A stretch of 64,000 nucleotides of DNA, taken from NCBI RefSeq assembly GCF_900110765.1, contig NZ_FOEO01000006.1:62001-126000 (forward strand), in the 5' to 3' direction. The stretch comes from Pseudomonas sp. NFACC02. GTDB lineage: Bacteria; Pseudomonadota; Gammaproteobacteria; Pseudomonadales; Pseudomonadaceae. The position numbers and the translations under genes were made by a program. This document shows, piece by piece, positions 34,711-43,566 of the stretch (positions are counted from its first letter, which is position 1; each line of letters begins with the position of its first letter). Below the pieces are notes generated by a model. The model ran no database searches and was not told the origin of the DNA. It saw only the letters and a program-made list of their open reading frames with translations.

Positions 34711-35856
34711 ATGGCAGTCAAGGTTCTGGTGGTAGACGATTCCGGCTTTTTTCGCCGGCGCGTCTCGGAAATTCTTTCCTCTGACACAACGATTCAAGTG
34801 GTCGGCACCGCCACCAACGGCAAGGAAGCGATCGAGCAGGCTCTGGCCCTCAAGCCCGATGTGATCACCATGGACTACGAGATGCCGATGATGGATGGCA
34901 TTACCGCCGTTCGCCATATCATGCAGCGCTGTCCGACACCGGTTCTGATGTTTTCCTCGCTGACGCACGAAGGCGCCCGGGTCACCCTGGATGCGCTGGA
35001 TGCCGGCGCGGTGGACTTCCTGCCGAAGAATTTCGAAGACATCTCGCGTAACCCCGACAAGGTCAAGCAGATGCTGTGCGAGAAGGTGCACAGCATTTCT
35101 CGCAGCAACCGTCGCTCCACCGGTTTTGCTGCTGCCCCGGTTGCTACGCTCGCTGCGCCCGCCTCAGGGGCGTTGCGCACGCCGGCGCCTTCCGCCGGGG
35201 CTGCTCGTCCTGCACCCGCCCGCCCTCCGGCCGGGGCATTCACTCATCAAGCGCCGGCGCCTGCCGCGCACAGCTCGCCTGCGCCCAAGCGCAAGGCCTA
35301 CAAGCTGGTCGCCATCGGCACCTCCACAGGCGGCCCGGTGGCGTTGCAGCGCGTGCTGACGCAGTTGCCGGCCAATTTTCCGGCTCCGATCGTGCTGATT
35401 CAACACATGCCTGCCGCCTTCACCAAGGCCTTCGCCGAACGCCTCGACAAGCTGTGCCGCATCAGTGTCAAGGAAGCCGAAGACGGCGACATCCTTCGCC
35501 CCGGCTTAGCGCTACTGGCGCCGGGCGGCAAACAGATGATGGTCGACGGCCGGGGAGCGGTAAAAATCCTGCCGGGTGACGAGCGCCTTAACTACAAACC
35601 GTGTGTCGACATCACGTTCGGCTCGGCCGCCAAGTCCTACGGCGACAAAGTCTTGGCCGTGGTGCTGACGGGCATGGGCGCGGACGGTCGCGAAGGGGCG
35701 CGTCTGCTCAAGCAGGGCGGCAGCCATATCTGGGCGCAAGACGAAGCCAGCTGCGTGATCTACGGCATGCCGATGGCCATCGTCAAAGCCAATCTGGCCG
35801 ACGCCGTCTACAGCCTGGACGATATCGGGCGTCACCTGGTCGAGGCGTGTCTGTAA
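34711..35856 (+). CDS. cheB: Protein-glutamate methylesterase CheB
   Basis: This 381-residue protein has a receiver domain (about 1-120; phospho-acceptor Asp in [13 protein letters not shown]), an Ala/Pro-rich linker (about 135-195) and a C-terminal methylesterase domain with catalytic Ser ([14 protein letters not shown]), His ([13 protein letters not shown]) and Asp ([15 protein letters not shown]). Phosphorylated CheB removes methyl groups from receptors for adaptation. No cheR lies in this window. The stop overlaps motC by one base. Confidence 0.96.
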   Translation: MAVKVLVVDDSGFFRRRVSEILSSDTTIQVVGTATNGKEAIEQALALKPDVITMDYEMPMMDGITAVRHIMQRCPTPVLMFSSLTHEGARVTLDALDAGAVDFLPKNFEDISRNPDKVKQMLCEKVHSISRSNRRSTGFAAAPVATLAAPASGALRTPAPSAGAARPAPARPPAGAFTHQAPAPAAHSSPAPKRKAYKLVAIGTSTGGPVALQRVLTQLPANFPAPIVLIQHMPAAFTKAFAERLDKLCRISVKEAEDGDILRPGLALLAPGGKQMMVDGRGAVKILPGDERLNYKPCVDITFGSAAKSYGDKVLAVVLTGMGADGREGARLLKQGGSHIWAQDEASCVIYGMPMAIVKANLADAVYSLDDIGRHLVEACL

Positions 35857-36596
35857 TGGATGTTTTGACGCTTATCGGGATCATTCTGGCGTTTGTCGCC
35901 ATCATCGGCGGTAACTTTCTGGAAGGCGGCCACCTGGGCGCCTTGCTCAACGGGCCTGCAGCGCTGATCGTCCTCGGCGGCACCCTGGCGGCCTGCCTGT
36001 TGCAGACGCCAATGAGCGCGTTCAAGCGCGCGATCCAGATTTTCGTGTGGATCCTGTTTCCACCGCGCATCGACCTGGCAGGCGGCATAGACCGTGTGGT
36101 GTCGTGGAGCCTGACCGCGCGCAAGGAAGGCCTGTTGGGGCTTGAATCCGTGGCCGATGGCGAACCCGACGCGTATTCGCGCAAAGGCCTGCAATTGCTG
36201 GTCGACGGTGCCGAGCCGGAAGCCATTCGCGGCATCCTGGAAGTGGATTTCCTGACTCAGGAAAACCGTGACATTCAGGCGGCCAAAGTCTTTGAAAGCA
36301 TGGGTGGCTACGCGCCGACCGTGGGCATCATCGGCGCGGTCATGGGCCTGATTCACGTCATGGGCAACCTCGCCGACCCGAACCAGTTGGGCAGTGGTAT
36401 CGCAGTGGCCTTCGTGGCGACCATTTACGGCGTCGCGTCCGCCAACCTCATCCTGTTGCCGGTGGCCAACAAGCTCAAAGCCGTAGCCATTCGCCAGTCG
36501 CGTTACCGTGAAATGCTCCTTGAAGGTCTGCTCTCCATTGCCGAAGGCGAAAACCCGCGTTCGATCGAATTGAAGCTGCAAGGTTTCATGGAGTGA
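35856..36596 (+). CDS. motC: Flagellar motor stator protein MotC (MotA family)
   Basis: This 246-residue protein of the MotA/TolQ/ExbB proton channel family has four membrane helices (LIGIILAFVAIIGGNFLEGG and ALIVLGGTLAACLLQ at the N-terminus, VGIIGAVMGLIHVM and VAFVATIYGVASANLILLP towards the C-terminus). A cytoplasmic loop with charged residues contacts FliG. The real start is the ATG that overlaps the cheB stop; a longer reading that begins inside cheB is an artefact. With MotD it forms the second Pseudomonas stator, important under load and for swarming. Confidence 0.96.
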   Translation: MDVLTLIGIILAFVAIIGGNFLEGGHLGALLNGPAALIVLGGTLAACLLQTPMSAFKRAIQIFVWILFPPRIDLAGGIDRVVSWSLTARKEGLLGLESVADGEPDAYSRKGLQLLVDGAEPEAIRGILEVDFLTQENRDIQAAKVFESMGGYAPTVGIIGAVMGLIHVMGNLADPNQLGSGIAVAFVATIYGVASANLILLPVANKLKAVAIRQSRYREMLLEGLLSIAEGENPRSIELKLQGFME

Positions 36597-36603
36597 TGGA
36601 CTG

Positions 36604-37485
36604 ATGGCCCGTCGACGTCGCCACGAAGAACACGAAAACCATGAGCGCTGGCTGGTGTCCTACGCGGACTTCATCACCCTGTTGTTCGCATTTTTCGTGG
36701 TCATGTACTCCATCTCGTCGCTCAACGAAGGCAAGTACAAGGTGCTGTCCGAAGCGCTGGTCGGCGTATTCAACGAAGCCGAGCGTAGCGTGAAGCCGAT
36801 CCCGATCGGTGAGCAGAAACCGCAGACCGTTCGCCCCGCCGACCCCTTGGTTCAAGACAGCGAGCAAACCGATGCGGCCCTGGGGCAGGGCGCGCAGGAC
36901 CCGCTGAAATCCATTGCCGACGATGTTAACGCCGCGTTCGGCGACCTGATCGCCTCGAAGCAGATGACCGTGCGCGGCAACGAGCTATGGATCGAGATCG
37001 AACTCAACTCCAGCCTGTTGTTTGGCAGCGGGGACGCCATGCCCAGCAACCTGGCGTTCGATCTGATCGACAAGGTGGCGAAAATCATCAAGCCGTTCGA
37101 CAACCCGATCCACGTCGAAGGCTTCACCGATGACCAGCCGATCAATACCGCGCAGTTCCCGAGCAACTGGGAGCTGTCTTCAGCACGTTCTTCGAGCATC
37201 GTGCGCATGCTGGCGATGGACGGGATCAATCCGGCACGCCTGGCGTCCGTCGGCTACGGCGAGTTCCAGCCGCTGACGTCCAATGCCACCGCTGATGGCC
37301 GTGCGCGCAACCGTCGTGTGGTGCTGGTGATTTCACGTAATCTGGACGTGCGCCGCAGCCTGACTGGCTCCGGCACCGCAGCCAATGCAAAACCGGATGC
37401 GGCACTGCGTCGTGCTGGCACACAAACTGCACCTGTCCCAGCCAAGCCGGCGCAAGGCGTCAAATCTTCGTCATCTGCCCCTTAA
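36604..37485 (+). CDS. motD: Flagellar motor stator protein MotD (MotB family)
   Basis: This 293-residue protein has a basic cytoplasmic N-terminus (ARRRRHEEHENHERW) and one membrane helix with the proton-carrying Asp (WLVSYADFITLLFAFFVVMY). A plug/linker and an OmpA-like peptidoglycan-binding domain follow (about 120-250; HVEGFTDDQPINTAQFPSNW, ARSSSIVRMLAMDGINPARL), then a basic Pro/Ala tail. It anchors the MotC channel to the cell wall. It follows motC by seven bases. Confidence 0.96.
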   Translation: MARRRRHEEHENHERWLVSYADFITLLFAFFVVMYSISSLNEGKYKVLSEALVGVFNEAERSVKPIPIGEQKPQTVRPADPLVQDSEQTDAALGQGAQDPLKSIADDVNAAFGDLIASKQMTVRGNELWIEIELNSSLLFGSGDAMPSNLAFDLIDKVAKIIKPFDNPIHVEGFTDDQPINTAQFPSNWELSSARSSSIVRMLAMDGINPARLASVGYGEFQPLTSNATADGRARNRRVVLVISRNLDVRRSLTGSGTAANAKPDAALRRAGTQTAPVPAKPAQGVKSSSSAP

Positions 37486-37524
37486 TGCTCGGTCACCGAT
37501 GAGGGCCGGGGGGAAAACGAACAC

Positions 37525-38313
37525 ATGAGAGTCTGGGCAGTAGCCAATCAGAAAGGCGGGGTCGGCAAGACCACCACCTCAATCGCTTTAGCCGGATTGC
37601 TGGCCGAGGCGGGCAAACGCGTGGTCGTGGTCGACCTGGACCCTCACGGCTCGATGACCAGTTATTTCGGACACAATCCTGACGCGCTGGAACACAGCTG
37701 CTTCGACCTGTTCCTGAACAAAGGCGCCGTGCCCGATGGGTTGCCGGGTCAATTGTTATTGCCCACCAGTGACGGGCGTATTTCCCTGCTGCCTTCCAGT
37801 ACTGCGCTGGCAACCCTCGAGCGTCAATCGCCGGGGCAGAGCGGTCTGGGGCTGGTGGTTGCCAAGAGCCTGGCGCAACTGTGGCAGGATTTTGATTATG
37901 CGATCATCGACAGCCCGCCGCTGCTGGGAGTGTTGATGGTCAATGCGCTGGCGGCCAGTCAGCAACTGGCGATTCCGGTGCAAACCGAGTTTCTGGCGGT
38001 CAAGGGCCTGGAGCGCATGGTCAACACCCTGGCGATGATCAACCGGTCGCGCAAGGTCCCGTTGCCGTACACCATCGTGCCGACGCTGTTCGACCGCCGC
38101 ACGCAGGCGTCGATGGGCACCTTGAAGTTGCTGCGCGACAGCTTCCCCGAACACGTGTGGAACGCTTATATCCCGGTGGATACGCGCTTGCGTGATGCCA
38201 GCCGTGCGGGCGTCACGCCGTCGCAGTTCGACAACAAGAGCCGAGGCGTGCTGGCGTATCGCGCACTGCTCAAGCATTTGTTGACCGAACAGCTTGTGGG
38301 ACAGGTGGCCTGA
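37525..38313 (+). CDS. ParA-like ATPase for chemotaxis array positioning (ParC-type)
   Basis: This 262-residue ParA/Soj-type ATPase has the deviant Walker A NQKGGVGKTTTSIALAGLL at the N-terminus, Walker A' VVVVDLDPHG and Walker B FDYAIIDSPPLLG. No parB neighbour is present. Its place between motD and a CheW-like gene matches the ParC-ParP system described in Vibrio and found in Pseudomonas, which recruits chemotaxis arrays to the flagellated pole and controls their inheritance. Plasmid or chromosome partition is therefore unlikely. It is probably part of the cheA-cheW operon. Confidence 0.88.
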   Translation: MRVWAVANQKGGVGKTTTSIALAGLLAEAGKRVVVVDLDPHGSMTSYFGHNPDALEHSCFDLFLNKGAVPDGLPGQLLLPTSDGRISLLPSSTALATLERQSPGQSGLGLVVAKSLAQLWQDFDYAIIDSPPLLGVLMVNALAASQQLAIPVQTEFLAVKGLERMVNTLAMINRSRKVPLPYTIVPTLFDRRTQASMGTLKLLRDSFPEHVWNAYIPVDTRLRDASRAGVTPSQFDNKSRGVLAYRALLKHLLTEQLVGQVA

Positions 38314-38314
38314 C

Positions 38315-38431
38315 ATGTCCGCTGATCGTTTATTCCCGGTCCATGCGCCTGCGCGCTCAAGTCGGCCCGCTGTTCAGCCGATATCAGGTATAGGCGGTAA
38401 TCGCATCACTTATTTTCGGGCTCCCGTATGA
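38315..38431 (+). CDS. Possible 38-residue ORF between the ParA-like and CheW-like genes
   Basis: An ATG two bases after the ParA-like stop opens a 38-codon frame (begins MSADRLFPVHAPARSSRP) whose TGA overlaps the ATG of the next gene (ATGA). It fills the gap exactly, like a coupled gene, but has no recognisable domain. Its ribosome-binding site, if any, would be GGTGG inside the upstream gene. It could equally be chance, or a remnant of a longer N-terminus of the downstream gene. Confidence 0.3.
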   Translation: MSADRLFPVHAPARSSRPAVQPISGIGGNRITYFRAPV

Positions 38432-39375
38432 ACCGCCCTCTGGACATCGCATCACGACCGCAACTGGCGCTGCAGAACTACCTCGACGCGTTGCTTCAGG
38501 ACGCTACCGAAGAGCTGGAAGTCGTCGAAAGCATTGATGAGTTTCAAGCGGCCGTGCTCGAAGAGCAGGCCCACGATGCACGCATGCGCACGGCCGTTGC
38601 CGACGCCGTTGCGGCTGCCGTGCCGGTTAGCCGACCTGCGCCCGTCTCGCTGGCGTTCACGCCGCAGGCCAAGCCTGAGCCGGTTCGCGAGACAGCACCG
38701 TTGGCCCGACCGCATGCTGAACCCGTGACGACCAGACTTTTGGAAGTGCCGGTCATTCTGCCGCCGGTGATCGCGCCTCCTGTTAGCGTTCCAGCCGTCG
38801 TTGAACCGGTGCTAGCGGAACCGACAGTGGCACGGGTCGAGCCAGTGGCCGATGTGCACCTGCCCGCGCAGCGCACACCGACTCCGCCGCCAACCTCCGA
38901 TGAACGTCCAGCCTGGGCAGACGAACCGTTCGAATGCCTGCTGTTCGACGTCGCCGGGCTGACCCTGGCAGTGCCACTGGTGTGTCTCGGTTCGATCTAT
39001 CCACTGGCCGGGCATGACCTGACGCCGCTGTTCGGCCAGCCAGACTGGTTCCTCGGCATTCTGCCGAGCCAGGCCGGCAATCTGAAAGTGCTGGATACCG
39101 CGCGCTGGATCATGCCGGACCGCTACCGCGATGACTTCCGTCAGGGTTTGCAGTACGTCATTTCGGTTCAGGGTTACGAGTGGGGGTTGGCGGTGCACCA
39201 GGTCAGCCGTTCGCTGCGCCTGGACCCGAAGGAAATCAAATGGCGCACCCATCGTGGCCAACGTCCGTGGCTGGCCGGGACCGTGATCGAACACATGTGT
39301 GCATTGCTGGACGTTTCCGAACTGGCCGAGCTGATTGCCAGCGGCGCGGTCAAGCAGATGCAGGCACGCAAATGA
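38428..39375 (+). CDS. CheW-like domain protein, ParP-type array localisation factor
   Basis: This 315-residue protein has an N-terminal helix (LALQNYLDALLQDATEELEV), a long Pro/Val/Ala-rich linker (about 65-165) and a C-terminal CheW-like domain (about 168-305; FECLLFDVAGLTLAVPLVCL, WFLGILPSQAGNLKVLDTAR, YVISVQGYEWGLAVHQVSRS). A CheA P5-like fold with a disordered N-terminal part and a neighbouring ParA gene is the hallmark of ParP, which joins CheA/receptor arrays and is recruited by ParC. The array-adaptor role is inferred from context. Confidence 0.82.
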   Translation: MNRPLDIASRPQLALQNYLDALLQDATEELEVVESIDEFQAAVLEEQAHDARMRTAVADAVAAAVPVSRPAPVSLAFTPQAKPEPVRETAPLARPHAEPVTTRLLEVPVILPPVIAPPVSVPAVVEPVLAEPTVARVEPVADVHLPAQRTPTPPPTSDERPAWADEPFECLLFDVAGLTLAVPLVCLGSIYPLAGHDLTPLFGQPDWFLGILPSQAGNLKVLDTARWIMPDRYRDDFRQGLQYVISVQGYEWGLAVHQVSRSLRLDPKEIKWRTHRGQRPWLAGTVIEHMCALLDVSELAELIASGAVKQMQARK

Positions 39376-39460
39376 ATACCATCAAATAACTGTCATCAAA
39401 CAAGCACGAGCCGGAGCTGAAAGCGCCGGTCGAACAGCACAACAGCAAGGGGTTAGGGGT

Positions 39461-39940
39461 ATGAAGAAGTCGTCAGCACAGGGTTCCGAAGATCCGATTC
39501 TGCAGTGGGTCACCTTCCGCCTGGACAACGAAACGTATGGCATCAACGTGATGCAGGTTCAGGAAGTGCTGCGCTACACCGAGATCGCGCCGGTGCCGGG
39601 TGCGCCAAGCTATGTGCTGGGCATCATCAACCTGCGTGGCAATGTCGTCACTGTGATCGACACCCGCCAGCGCTTTGGTCTGCCGCCGGTTGAAGTCAGC
39701 GACAACACGCGTATCGTGATCATCGAGGCCGATAAGCAAGTGGTCGGAATCCTGGTCGATAGCGTTGCTGAAGTGGTTTACCTGCGTCAGTCGGAAGTCG
39801 AAACCGCGCCGAACGTGGGTAACGACGAGTCCGCGAAATTCATCCAGGGCGTCTGCAACAAGAACGGCGAGCTGCTGATCCTTGTGGAACTGGACAAGAT
39901 GATGTCCGAGGAAGAGTGGTCCGAGCTGGAGAACATCTGA
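39461..39940 (+). CDS. cheW: Chemotaxis coupling protein CheW
   Basis: This 159-residue protein is a single CheW domain (WVTFRLDNETYGINVMQVQE, YVLGIINLRGNVVTVIDTRQ, VGILVDSVAEVVYLRQSEVE) that links receptors to CheA. ATG 39461 follows AGGGGT. An upstream in-frame extension has no support. The following gene starts directly at the stop. Confidence 0.96.
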   Translation: MKKSSAQGSEDPILQWVTFRLDNETYGINVMQVQEVLRYTEIAPVPGAPSYVLGIINLRGNVVTVIDTRQRFGLPPVEVSDNTRIVIIEADKQVVGILVDSVAEVVYLRQSEVETAPNVGNDESAKFIQGVCNKNGELLILVELDKMMSEEEWSELENI

Positions 39941-40336
39941 TTGATTTTTGAGGTTGCGGTCATTTTTCTGGCGGTGTTGTGGGTCGCGACGGTTGCGATG
40001 TTCATGGCCCACACCAAACGCCTGCGTACCCTGGCCACGCAGCAGGTCGAAGCTGACTCGCTGCGTGATCAGCGCATCCGCGAGCTCGCCCGACGCCTGG
40101 AGAATTACCAGGGCGGTACGGTGAAGATGGGCGAGGATCTGCACGAACTGCGCTCCATCGTCGCACCGCTTCCGGACAAGATCACCGCGCTCGAACAGCG
40201 CGACCCCTCCACACTGTCCTTCGCCCAGGCGGCACGCCTGGTCAGCATGGGCGCCAGCGTAGACGAGCTTACCCAGTCCTGCGGCCTGACCCAGGCTGAG
40301 GCGCAGTTGATGACCAAGTTGCACGGGAATAATTGA
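39941..40336 (+). CDS. DUF2802 family membrane-anchored protein
   Basis: This 131-residue protein starts with TTG immediately after the cheW stop. It has one N-terminal membrane helix (about 2-24, VAVIFLAVLWVATVAMFMAH), a helical cytoplasmic region and a C-terminal helix-turn-helix-like stretch (LSFAQAARLVSMGASVDELT). DUF2802 proteins are regularly encoded after cheW in Pseudomonas; their function is not known. The context suggests a part in chemotaxis-array or pole organisation. No other plausible start is available upstream of the helix. Confidence 0.82.
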   Translation: MIFEVAVIFLAVLWVATVAMFMAHTKRLRTLATQQVEADSLRDQRIRELARRLENYQGGTVKMGEDLHELRSIVAPLPDKITALEQRDPSTLSFAQAARLVSMGASVDELTQSCGLTQAEAQLMTKLHGNN

Positions 40337-40477
40337 TAGCAGGATTTTGGTTCTTCCGTTGTTGGGTACGGTGTGTATATCCGTTTCTTCGGTAACGGTT
40401 GCTTATGGTTCCGCTCTTACAGCGGGTCACTTTTGTCAAGAGAGCCACAAAAGTAACCAAAAAGGCCCTGCTCCTGG

Positions 40478-40640
40478 TTTGGCTTCGACTTCGTCGAAGT
40501 TCCCTCACTCCGGCGACGCTCCGTGGGCCCGCGCCGAACGGACATCCATGTCCTGACGGCGCTCTCGCGGCATCCCTGCCGCTCGGCCCACTGCGCATCG
40601 CCTGCGTTCAGCCTGCACCCAAGTCGCGCTCTGCGGCGCC
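40478..40640. repeat. Solo arm of the composite repeat
   Basis: The gap 40337-40777 carries one arm of the element seen at 13408 and 24095, in the left-arm orientation (CTCCGTGGGCCCGCGCCGAA, TTCAGCCTGCACCCAAGTCG). No opposite arm is near. ORFs drawn through this part are repeat-derived. The rest of the gap holds a REP half and no gene. Confidence 0.82.
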
Positions 40641-40699
40641 TGACATTTCTCGCAACAAGATCAAAAGCGAACGCCTATCTAGGCTTCGCCCCGATCTCT

Positions 40700-40745
40700 T
40701 GTAGGAGCAGTCGGAGGTTACGACGGCCGCGAAAGCGGTGGGTCA
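40700..40745 (+). repeat. REP half-site of the GTCGGAGGTTACGACGGCC family
   Basis: GTAGGAGCAGTCGGAGGTTA at 40701 is one arm of the REP family whose paired form is at 50571-50668. Here only one clear arm remains, between the DUF2802 gene and the convergent FlhX-type gene. Confidence 0.75.
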
Positions 40746-40777
40746 GATACACCGGCTTCGCATAGGGATAGCACCCA

Positions 40778-41095
40778 TCAGCGCGGGGTAATATCCCGCT
40801 CAACCGGCTCCGGATCTGGGTCAAACCCCACCGGGAACTTGCCTTTGAGGTGCCAGGCAAACGCGATGATTTCGGCGATGGTCAGGTACAGTTCTTTCGG
40901 AATGCTGTCGCCCAGTTCCAGGCGTGCGAGCATTTTGACCAGTTCGGCGTTTTCGTAGATCGGGACCTTGTATTCGCGGGCGATGGCCAGGATCGCTTCG
41001 GCCAAGGCGTCGTCGCCCTTGGCGGTGAGGGTAGGGGCTTGCTGGCCGTCGTAGCTCAGGGCAATTGCCTGACGCGGGTTCTGTTCGGTGTTCAT
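40778..41095 (-). CDS. FlhX-type protein (FlhB C-terminal domain homologue)
   Basis: This 105-residue protein matches the part of the FlhB cytoplasmic domain that follows the NPTH motif: AIALSYDGQQAPTLTAKGDD and ELYLTIAEIIAFAWHLKGKF here, compared with AVALKYDQDKGGAPVLLAKG and GLYLAVAQVLAYVYQ in FlhB. There are no membrane helices and no NPTH. Such free-standing FlhX proteins can substitute for or modulate the FlhB C-terminal fragment in export in some bacteria. ATG 41095 overlaps the stop of the upstream FliK-like gene by one base, so the two are coupled. Confidence 0.85.
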   Translation of the reverse strand: MNTEQNPRQAIALSYDGQQAPTLTAKGDDALAEAILAIAREYKVPIYENAELVKMLARLELGDSIPKELYLTIAEIIAFAWHLKGKFPVGFDPDPEPVERDITPR

Positions 41096-42723
41096 CAGGC
41101 GTTCTCGTCGATCCAGCGTTGTTCCAGCACCGTGCGCGGTCCGTGGGTCGGTGTGCCACGGTTGCACTCCAGTTCTTTGACGTTCAGGCCGACCGCCACC
41201 AGGCGTGCGCGCAGGTTGTCCAGTTCGCCGGAGATCAACTCGGCGCTGCCCTCACGTTCCGCCCACAGCTGGCTGGACAGGTTGCCCGCGATGAGTTGCG
41301 CCTGCACCTGCAACGGGCCCAGGGGCTCAAGATCGAAGGCCAGCTCGACGCGCCAGAGTTTTTCTTTTTCCTTGATGTCCTGTGCCGCCGTTTCCGGGGC
41401 TTCTTCACGCTCGGGTGTGTCTTCGCGCTGAATCCTTACCTGCAACGGCACGATGTCGTGGGCGTTGCGCATGGGGATTTCCAGTTGCCAGGTCGTGACC
41501 TGAGTACCGTCGGCGTTGGTGCGGGTCTGTTCCAGCCCACCCAGTTGATGGCTCTGCAGGCGCGAAATAGCGCCGGCAGCCAGTTTGAGCAGGGTTTCCA
41601 GGTCGTCATTGCCGTCCGGGCTGCCTAGCGTGCGGGCCGGTAAGGGGAAGTTGATCGGCGCATTCGGCGCCGCGACCAGTCCCAGCGTTCCCAGGGCGTT
41701 GCGAATCACGCTGGGCATCGCTCGGGCGAGGGTATTGGCCGCGGCTGCGCCGTCATAACTGACGTTGCCCGGCAAACCCGGAAGGATCTGTGCGATGACC
41801 CGCAGTAGATTCGCTTTCAGGTCAGGTACCAGCGTCGGGTTTTCGCCCGCCAACAAGCGTGATTCCATGAACAGCCCGCTGGCGTTCAGCGCCTGAGCCA
41901 CACCTTTGGCGGTGGTCAGTTGTTGCAGATCCGGCAGGTCTGCCAGCAACTGATCGATGCTGGCGCGCAACGAGGGTGACACGTTGTCCGGGTCGTTCAT
42001 TGCGGGCAGCGGCAGGTTTTGCAGCGCGGTCAGCAAACTCTGCAGCGAGCCCTGACGGCTTTGTTGGGTCGACAGCTGCTGTGCCAGTGCCAGTTCGTCC
42101 AGTCTATTGGGCATGGCGATGAAGTTCAGCGCCTGACTGTTCTGTACCTGCGCGCTGAGCAAACTGCCCACGCGCAAGGGTTGCGGGCTATCAACGGTCA
42201 GGCTGCTGCCCGCCAGCGCGGTATTGAGCAGCAGGACGATGGAGCGGTAATTCGCGGCCAGTGTGCCGCCACCACTCGGAGGTTGCCCCGCCAGTTGCGC
42301 GACGTTCTGGGCCATGACTTGCGTCGTCAGGACCTTACCCTGCAACAGCGTGCCCGCAGGCAATTGGCGGGTATCGATGCTGGTCAGGCTGTTGGCGACT
42401 GCTTTCTGCAGGTCCTGCACGCTGATCGTCAGGGTATCGGCCGAACCCTGGGCAACGTTGACCTGGGTGCCGGGCGTCAGCGGCAGGGAGCTGCTGACGG
42501 GCAGGGTGGTTTGCTGGCCGTTGGTCATGGTCAGCTTGAGCAGCAACTGGAAATCCTGGCCAAGCTGCTTGAGGCTGACCACTTCGGCGTTGGCCAGTTG
42601 ACCCGAATTCAGCAGGCCCGCGCGCGGCTCCATGAGCTTGAGCACTTCGCCTGGGGCGACGCCTGCGCGTAACAGGGCGGTGGCCGCCGCGACTGGAGAA
42701 AGATTGGGTATGTCGCCTGTCAT
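41095..42723 (-). CDS. Second FliK-like protein (hook-length control C-terminal domain)
   Basis: This 542-residue protein has an N-terminal part rich in Leu, Ala, Gln and Ser, with a predicted OB-like stretch (LLKLTMTNGQQTTLPVSSSL), and a C-terminal FliK-type domain (about 440-535; WRVELAFDLEPLGPLQVQAQ, LSSQLWAEREGSAELISGEL). It is distinct from the FliK at 16816. It is paired with the FlhX-type gene, which matches the FliK-FlhB partnership in export switching. The pair is separated from the main flagellar operons and divergent from the ccm operon. A true hook-length role is not shown. Confidence 0.82.
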   Translation of the reverse strand: MTGDIPNLSPVAAATALLRAGVAPGEVLKLMEPRAGLLNSGQLANAEVVSLKQLGQDFQLLLKLTMTNGQQTTLPVSSSLPLTPGTQVNVAQGSADTLTISVQDLQKAVANSLTSIDTRQLPAGTLLQGKVLTTQVMAQNVAQLAGQPPSGGGTLAANYRSIVLLLNTALAGSSLTVDSPQPLRVGSLLSAQVQNSQALNFIAMPNRLDELALAQQLSTQQSRQGSLQSLLTALQNLPLPAMNDPDNVSPSLRASIDQLLADLPDLQQLTTAKGVAQALNASGLFMESRLLAGENPTLVPDLKANLLRVIAQILPGLPGNVSYDGAAAANTLARAMPSVIRNALGTLGLVAAPNAPINFPLPARTLGSPDGNDDLETLLKLAAGAISRLQSHQLGGLEQTRTNADGTQVTTWQLEIPMRNAHDIVPLQVRIQREDTPEREEAPETAAQDIKEKEKLWRVELAFDLEPLGPLQVQAQLIAGNLSSQLWAEREGSAELISGELDNLRARLVAVGLNVKELECNRGTPTHGPRTVLEQRWIDENA

Positions 42724-42815
42724 CAGATCCCGACTCGGTAAAGGTGCGCTCTGGGTCGCCCGTCCTGGAAGCTATCGCCGTTTCAGCCTGCACACGGCAA
42801 CAGCGCCTATCTATG

Positions 42816-42821
42816 TATAAT
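42816..42821 (+). promoter_or_regulatory. Candidate -10 box of the ccm operon
   Basis: A perfect TATAAT lies 109 bases before ccmA in the 207-base divergent gap, followed by a small hairpin (CGCCGA/TCGGCG, 42826-42842). No good -35 box is visible at 16-18 bases, so this is tentative. Confidence 0.4.
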
Positions 42822-42930
42822 CCTGCGCCGACGTCATCGGCGGGCTACCGTTAAGCTGCACCAGTATAACGGCCGTCACAACGTTGACTTGAACCGCCGT
42901 GCACACCTGCTATCCGAAAAGAAGGTCCCC

Positions 42931-43566
42931 ATGTCGATCCCTGTTCTTGAAGCCGTGTCGCTGGCCTGCGAGCGTGACTGGCGTCTGCTGTTCGAGAAGC
43001 TCGACCTGCGGCTGGCGGCGGGCGATATGGTGCAGATCAGCGGGCCGAACGGCAGCGGCAAGACCAGTTTGTTGCGCCTGTTGAGCGGCTTGATGCAGCC
43101 CACGGCCGGCGATGTGTTGCTCGACGGCAAGCCTCTGTCGCAGCATCGCAGCGAACTTGCCCACCACCTGTTGTGGATCGGCCATGCGGCCGGGATCAAG
43201 GAGCTGTTAACGCCGGTGGAAAACCTGACCTGGCTCTGCGCCTTGCACCATAGCGTCGAGTCCGACGCGCTCTGGCAAGCCCTCGACTCGGTGGGACTGC
43301 GCGGTTTCGAAGATGTGCCGTGTCATACGTTGTCCGCCGGACAGAAGCGCCGTGTTGCGCTGGCCCGTCTTTATTTGCCGGGCCCGGCACTGTGGATGCT
43401 CGATGAGCCGTTCACCGCGCTGGACAAACAAGGCGTGGCACAACTGGAGGCGCATCTGGCCGATCACTGCGAAAACGGCGGTGCCGTGGTGCTGACCACT
43501 CACCACACGCTAAGCCGTACACCGGCCGGTTATCGAGATCTGGACCTGGGGCAGTGGGCCGTATGA
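42931..43566 (+). CDS. ccmA: CcmA, heme exporter ATP-binding subunit
   Basis: This 211-residue ABC ATPase has P-loop GPNGSGKTS (38-46), signature [15 protein letters not shown] and Walker [14 protein letters not shown]. CcmA with CcmB, CcmC and CcmD releases heme-loaded CcmE during cytochrome c maturation. ATG 42931 follows GAAGG. A longer in-frame reading from 42889 is less likely. The stop overlaps ccmB by four bases, the first of several ATGA/GTGA overlaps in this operon. Confidence 0.95.
   Translation: MSIPVLEAVSLACERDWRLLFEKLDLRLAAGDMVQISGPNGSGKTSLLRLLSGLMQPTAGDVLLDGKPLSQHRSELAHHLLWIGHAAGIKELLTPVENLTWLCALHHSVESDALWQALDSVGLRGFEDVPCHTLSAGQKRRVALARLYLPGPALWMLDEPFTALDKQGVAQLEAHLADHCENGGAVVLTTHHTLSRTPAGYRDLDLGQWAV

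Noticed and set aside
37525..39375. ParA-like gene as plasmid or phage partition locus
   Set aside because: No parB or parS-like repeats; the neighbours are motD, a CheW-domain gene and cheW, so array positioning is the better reading.
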